Assembly (NCBI GenBank): GCA_004194705.1
Contig: SADC01001387.1
Coordinates: 124,001-188,000, forward strand
DNA: 64,000 nt
Source: Ditylenchus dipsaci
Lineage: Eukaryota; Nematoda; Chromadorea; Rhabditida; Anguinidae
Reading direction: 5' to 3'
Part shown: piece by piece, positions 60,105-64,000 of the stretch
Layout: every line of letters begins with the position of its first letter
Numbering within the stretch: the first letter of the stretch is position 1
The notes under the pieces: model-generated
The model's database searches: none
The model's input: only the letters and a program-made list of their open reading frames with translations
Told to the model about the DNA's origin: nothing
Made by a program: the position numbers and the translations under genes

Positions 60105-60540
60105 ATCCATAATTACGGATCCAAATTTGGATCGACACCCGATAAATGTGGATGGTCCTTAACGGACTAGACTTACATGGACAAATGCGGACTTCAATAT
60201 GCTTTTTCACATCAAAAAATGTCGGCAAATGTCATGTCCCCCAAAGTCGTATCCATCGATTTTGCGCCTGCTAAAGTCAAATCGTAAAATGACCGATTGC
60301 ATTTGTCGGGCGCAAACGTCAGTCCGAATTTCTCGGTCTGCAAAATGACACGTCCGCCAAAGTCACGTCCGCTAAGGACCATCCGCATTTATCGGGCGCA
60401 AATGTCTATCCTCACTTGTCGGGGCGCAAATGTTGCGCTCGCTAATGTTGCGGTGCAAATGACCATGTGCATGTGTCGGCCAGCAAATTTAGCATCCGCC
60501 TAAACCCGTCCGCCATTGTTGCGTTCCGCCAAAACGTTTT
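60105..60540. repeat. Degenerate short-word array (CGCAAATGTC / CCGCCAAAGTC type)
   Basis: Roughly twenty units of about 20 bp built from two words, GTCGGGCGCAAATGTC and ACGTCCGCCAAAGTC, with variation in every copy. GC-rich against the background. No flanking inverted partner found. Confidence 0.65.
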
Positions 60541-60965
60541 CAAAGGGATTTAGAGCTGTGTAGGGAGGGGAAAGTAATTAAAAAGGGTGACTAATTAAAG
60601 ATTGCTCACTAGCAAGAAGATACTGAAATTGGTTTTGTTAATTGGGACCTACCGCATAAAGAAACTCTGGCATGCATGCATTTTCATGCATCTGTGTCTC
60701 AGGATTTTTGTTGGTGTCTAAGGTATGTGGATGTTAACATCTCAACTCTAAGCCACCAAGCCCCCGAAAAGGTTCTGGAATATTAACGTTACACATCAAA
60801 GGAAGCACGATTTGAATATTTTTGGGCGTTTTTGGGCGAAGCACACATTGAATATTAACTGCCGAAATCTTAAAAAAGGAGTTGGAAAAGATTCGAGCTT
60901 AACTAAAATCGAATTTTGAGATTTCGCTGTATCGAAAGTTCTCTAAAAGTTAAAAAAAAGCATAC

Positions 60966-61396
60966 TTTTTTAGTTGTTTTTGATCCCGCAACATAATGTT
61001 GCAATCTGCTAACTTTCCATAGAAGTACCACTCCAAGAATAGTGTTTAGAACACCTCCAGCAATTTTAGTATATGTGAAGACAACCATTTCAGTTTTCTT
61101 TAGAAGACAGGCGAATGCCATGCAATCTGAAATAAAAAGTTAGATCTTTGACTAATTTTAAAAAACTTACTTGCAATATAATCAAGTGGAAACTCTTGGA
61201 AGAAAGCAAAAAAGTTAAGTAAAAAAGTCAAAAATATGCAGCATAAAGAGATTACTGTAAGCCGATCTTTTGTTCGATAGGTAGGATAGATAATTAGTAG
61301 AAGACGCTCAAAGGTCAGGAAAAAGACCGACACAGGTATAGCAGCATACAAGGAAAAGGGGCGACTGCTAACCAAAACATTAGATAAATCATGATG
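60966..61396 (-). CDS. Serpentine (7-TM) receptor-like exons
   Basis: Exon 61171-61396 follows an acceptor TTCTAG and reads SSRPFSLYAAIPVSVFFL, TFERLLLIIYPTYRTKD and LTVISLCCIFLTFLLNFFAF: a transmembrane helix ending in an E-R pair (like the DRY position), a cytoplasmic loop, and the next helix. A 44-nt intron (GTAAGT to TTTCAG) joins DYIA to NCMAFACLLKKTEMVV. Exon 60966-61126 adds a helix (TKIAGGVLNTILGVVLLWKV) and ends at GTATGC. The phases agree. This looks like TM3-TM5 of a nematode chemoreceptor-type GPCR; the subfamily is unknown. The last exons were not found to the left. The exon at 63835-64000 may supply the N-terminal part. Confidence 0.6.
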
Positions 61397-61452
61397 CTAG
61401 AATCTAAATTTTTTGCTGAACTATTAAAGGATCATGAAATTTGATAAGCACA

Positions 61453-61760
61453 CCAATTTGCGGAATTCGAATTCACGCGGGACCACCCTGATTTTGTCCG
61501 TAAGATTTTTAAATTAACTTTTTTATGTACATTTAAAATCTGAAGTAAATTTATTACTCAAGTTTGAACAGTGAGTCATATTGAAAGTTGTAGAGCCATC
61601 TAAGTTCGCTAACTCGTCCGATGTGCCAAGCAACATTGGGCTCGACTAATAAACGGTTGTATATTTTGAAAAAAAATTTACATGCAAACAAAAAATAATT
61701 CGAAACGATTAGTGACAAAATTAGGGTGGTCCCGCACGAATTCAAAATTTCCAAATTGCT
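61453..61760. mobile_element. MITE with GAATTCnCGCGGGACCACCCT ends
   Basis: TCACGCGGGACCACCCTGAT at the left is mirrored by TAGGGTGGTCCCGCACGAAT at the right. The outer AATTTGC words also match. Related in end sequence to the hairpin at 32925-33090. Confidence 0.8.
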
Positions 61761-61790
61761 TGGTCCTTCAAAGATATTGTTAATTTTTTT

Positions 61791-62207
61791 AAGGTTAATC
61801 TTTTTTTTGGCAAATTTTCATTTTGCCTGATTTTATTCAAATTTTTTGTTTTTTTCACAAAAGTGATAACACCATCATGTAGCCCTACTCTTCTAGTTTC
61901 CAATGAGGTATCGTTTTATCAAACGTCTTTGCAAAATTTAGTACAAAAATTAAAAGTAATTAAAAGTAAAGCAAATAAAAAAATAATTTGCTTCATACTT
62001 TTATTTTTTGTACTAAATTTTGCAAAGACGTTTGATAAAACGATACCTCATTGGAAACTAGAAGAGTAGAGCTACATGATGGTGTTATCACTTTTGTGAA
62101 AAAAAACAAAAAATTTTAATAAAATCAGGCAAAATGAAAATTTGCCACAAAAAAGAGTAAATTTGCCACAAAAAAGTATTTTCGCTACAAAAAAAAAGAT
62201 TAACCTT
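61791..62207. mobile_element. Long near-perfect hairpin
   Basis: Arms of about 180 bp: ATAACACCATCATGTAGC, CTTCTAGTTTCCAATGAGG and CGTTTTATCAAACGTCTTTG each recur as complements, centred near 61970. The arms are almost identical, so it should be young. No coding capacity. Confidence 0.85.
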
Positions 62208-62278
62208 TTTTAATAGATCGAAGTATATGTGATATAATGTTTCTTTTTAAAGATATTTTTTTGACATTTTTTACTCAG

Positions 62279-62349
62279 GAACATAGTCATTGTCTACACA
62301 TCGCTATTTTTAACTGTCACGGCAATTGATAGATTGACTATCTACTAGT
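62279..62349 (+). pseudogene. Possible GPCR TM3/DRY exon fragment
   Basis: After a good acceptor (TTTTTTACTCAG) the plus strand reads NIVIVYTSLFLTVTAIDRLT and IY, which looks like the end of a GPCR third helix with a D-R pair; TAG follows at once. The next stretch (62404-62658) opens MVALSRKRAGTGTEDYGRML and is GC-richer than background, but its frame and identity are unclear. Confidence 0.25.
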
Positions 62350-62984
62350 TTCTCTCAACAGTGGTCAATTTTTCTTCGCGCCGCGGAGTGCCGATATAAG
62401 GCGATGGTGGCCTTGTCGAGAAAACGCGCCGGCACGGGAACGGAGGATTATGGCCGGATGCTCACTAATCCAAAGTACTGGATCAGGGTGAATATGGTGA
62501 GCAAGGCTAGTTGCCCAGTGGAACAGACCAATTGCCTACTCCTAAGTAACAAGTCTACAAAAAGTGTCGTTTTAAGAACCATGAAACTTGACGCTGTAAA
62601 TCTTTTAATAAAAGCCCGCCTTTTAACGACTATCTCTGAGGCAGAGATGTGCATTTGATACTAATAAGACTGAAATAAAACTAAAAATAGTCCTACTTTA
62701 GGATTCATCATAGTCCTAAGCAGTGTTGTTATGATTAATTATCCACTTTTTGTGTTTAGTTATCCATATCTCGATGACTGTTTTTCCAAAATTTATGAAT
62801 AAAAGCTTATTTGAAAGAGGACATATATATATTCAACTTAAAATCAATGAATTTTTTATAAACATAAAAATTAGTCACTTTTTGAGCTTAACAAAGTCAA
62901 TGAAAAGTTATTAATCAAATGAAACGATTTTTCTAGGTCGATCATCCTGTACAAAAATTAACATAACATGGTCTATTTTGAAAA

Positions 62985-63236
62985 AAAAGTTTCCAACTTA
63001 TAATATTCCTAGTAACTTAGTAGTTCTGCTACAACCCGAAAAAAACAGTTTTTAAAAATCGCTAAAATGCGCAAAGTTATAGGCTCGTAAATCAAATGAA
63101 AATCATAAGAACTTTCATTTGCTTTTCATTTGATTTACGAGACTATAACTTCGCGAATTTTAACAATTTTCAAAAACTCCTTGTTCAGGTTGTAGCAAAA
63201 CTAGTTAGCTACTGGAAAAGATAAAAGTTTGAGAAA
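62985..63236. mobile_element. Hairpin element
   Basis: TATAGGCTCGTAAATCAAAT and CTACAACCCGAA are mirrored by ATTTGATTTACGAGACTATA and TTCAGGTTGTAG, centred near 63110. About 120-bp arms. Confidence 0.8.
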
Positions 63237-63244
63237 AACTTCTA

Positions 63245-63770
63245 AGACATAGTTGGACATAGTTTCGAATACTGTGGCCTGCTGCTTGAATAAGCTCTGA
63301 TATGCATGCTTTTTCGTGCATCCAGGGTCACTTTCAAATTATTTGTGTCTAAGGTATGTGGCTGTGCGCATCTCAACCCCAAGCCCCCTCCATGCATCCA
63401 GAGTCGCTTTCGAGTGATTTGTGTCTAAGTTATGTGGGTGTGCGCATCTCAAGTCCAAGCCTCCAAGCCGTCCCCGACGGGGGCTTAGTTGGTTATAGAT
63501 GTCACTTACCTTAGACATAATTCCGAGCTAGACTCTTGATCAAGAATACATTTAGAGGCTGCTTCTGCCAAGTTTCATGCTGAAGAACATGGTGAAACAG
63601 GCAAAAAGTCAAAATTTCAGAATGCTCAAAAATCAATTTTTTATTGACAAGAACTCAAAAATGTTGTCTTTTTTAAACTCCTGAGGCAATTTTGAGTCGA
63701 TATAGGGTGTTTAAAAACACTTTTAAAATAAGTTGATGGGAGCGGGGGGGGGGGTGTATATGCAAGTAGC
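63245..63770. repeat. R1 dispersed repeat with duplicated left part and G-run end
   Basis: CCGCTTTCGAGTGATTTG-type and GTGTCTAAGGTATGTGGCTG units occur twice (63350 and 63425), followed by TTACCTTAGACATAATTCCG. A G run with GTATATGCAAGTAGCG closes the unit near 63770. Confidence 0.7.
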
Positions 63771-63834
63771 GTCGGTATTTTAATTTTTTCATTATTTAAT
63801 TTTAATTAAAAAACATTAGAACAATTAAACTCAC

Positions 63835-64000
63835 CCATATCTATAAATAAAATGTGTAAGCAAATTTGCAGCAAAAAAGGATATGAAAGAACAATGTAAA
63901 TTGCCCAACAAGTTAAATAAACTATTAAGGAGGAAGCGATGTGTACAGATGACTTAAGGTTGTGCTTGTAAACTTTGAAAAAGCTTTTGCCGGTCAAATA
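63835..64000 (-). CDS. Membrane-protein exon, running off the window
   Basis: The minus frame is open from the window edge: LTGKSFFKVYKHNLKSS, then a long helix HIASSLIVYLTCWAIYIVL and SYPFLLQICLHILFIDMG. It ends at a good donor (ATGG before GTGAGT). The basic loop followed by a helix fits the first part of a 7-TM receptor. It may be the upstream exon of the receptor at 60966-61396, 2.4 kb further on, with several hairpin elements between (inference). No start codon inside the window. Confidence 0.45.

Larger units (their letters stand above)
57383..60900. other. Repeat-rich intergenic region
   Basis: No supported gene. Contains an array of CCCAATTTAAACTTGGATC-like words (58150-58400), a minus-strand tRNA-like module, the AATTCGCC word array, pogo-like ends near 59205-59275 and 59913, the CGCAAATGTC array, and an R1 fragment at 60600-60775. 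Confidence 0.45.

Overview
This window is animal nuclear DNA, most likely from a nematode (inference). It is AT-rich and has very small introns of about 39-60 nt. It carries serpentine-receptor-like exons and an astacin metalloprotease with EGF, CUB and C-terminal ShKT domains, an arrangement typical of nematode NAS proteases. The large share of inverted-repeat transposons suggests a big, repeat-rich genome. No bacterial, organellar or viral gene was recognised.

Layout: 1.9-2.5 kb holds a small secreted acidic protein (minus). 4.68-4.97 kb is a candidate terminal exon (plus) and 6.5-6.8 kb a His/Pro/Tyr-rich candidate (minus). 8-10.5 kb is MITEs plus a mariner transposase fragment. 11.5-15.3 kb is a nearly complete PIF/Harbinger transposon with both of its genes and a TTA target-site duplication. 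15.6-20.7 kb is nested transposons: a piggyBac relic inside a pogo/Tigger-like element inside a local dispersed repeat. 20.8-28.6 kb holds scattered exons of a divergent protein kinase (minus), with introns filled by palindromic elements. 28.6-36.5 kb is almost pure repeat. 36.5-47.75 kb is the astacin gene, 13 exons in plus orientation; every exon phase agrees except for one A13 run. 47.8-51.7 kb is repeats plus a GC-richer block that may be the promoter or 5' exon of the next gene. 51.7-57.3 kb is a BED-MADF-BESS protein gene (plus). 57.3-60.9 kb is repeats. 60.9-64.0 kb carries exons of 7-TM receptor-like genes.

Two features run across the window. First, coding exons are repeatedly broken by single missing bases, often in short A runs. 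I see this in the acidic protein, kinase, Harbinger, mariner and BED-MADF-BESS sequences, so simple ORF calling fragments real genes. Second, three introns in two unrelated genes need GC-AG rather than GT-AG ends to keep the protein intact. The richest novel material is the transposon landscape. A roughly 300-bp dispersed repeat occurs about 15 times, has a GC-rich hairpin core and carries inward-facing 5' splice-site consensus sequences. Several otherwise unrelated MITE families have termini built from iterated short words.
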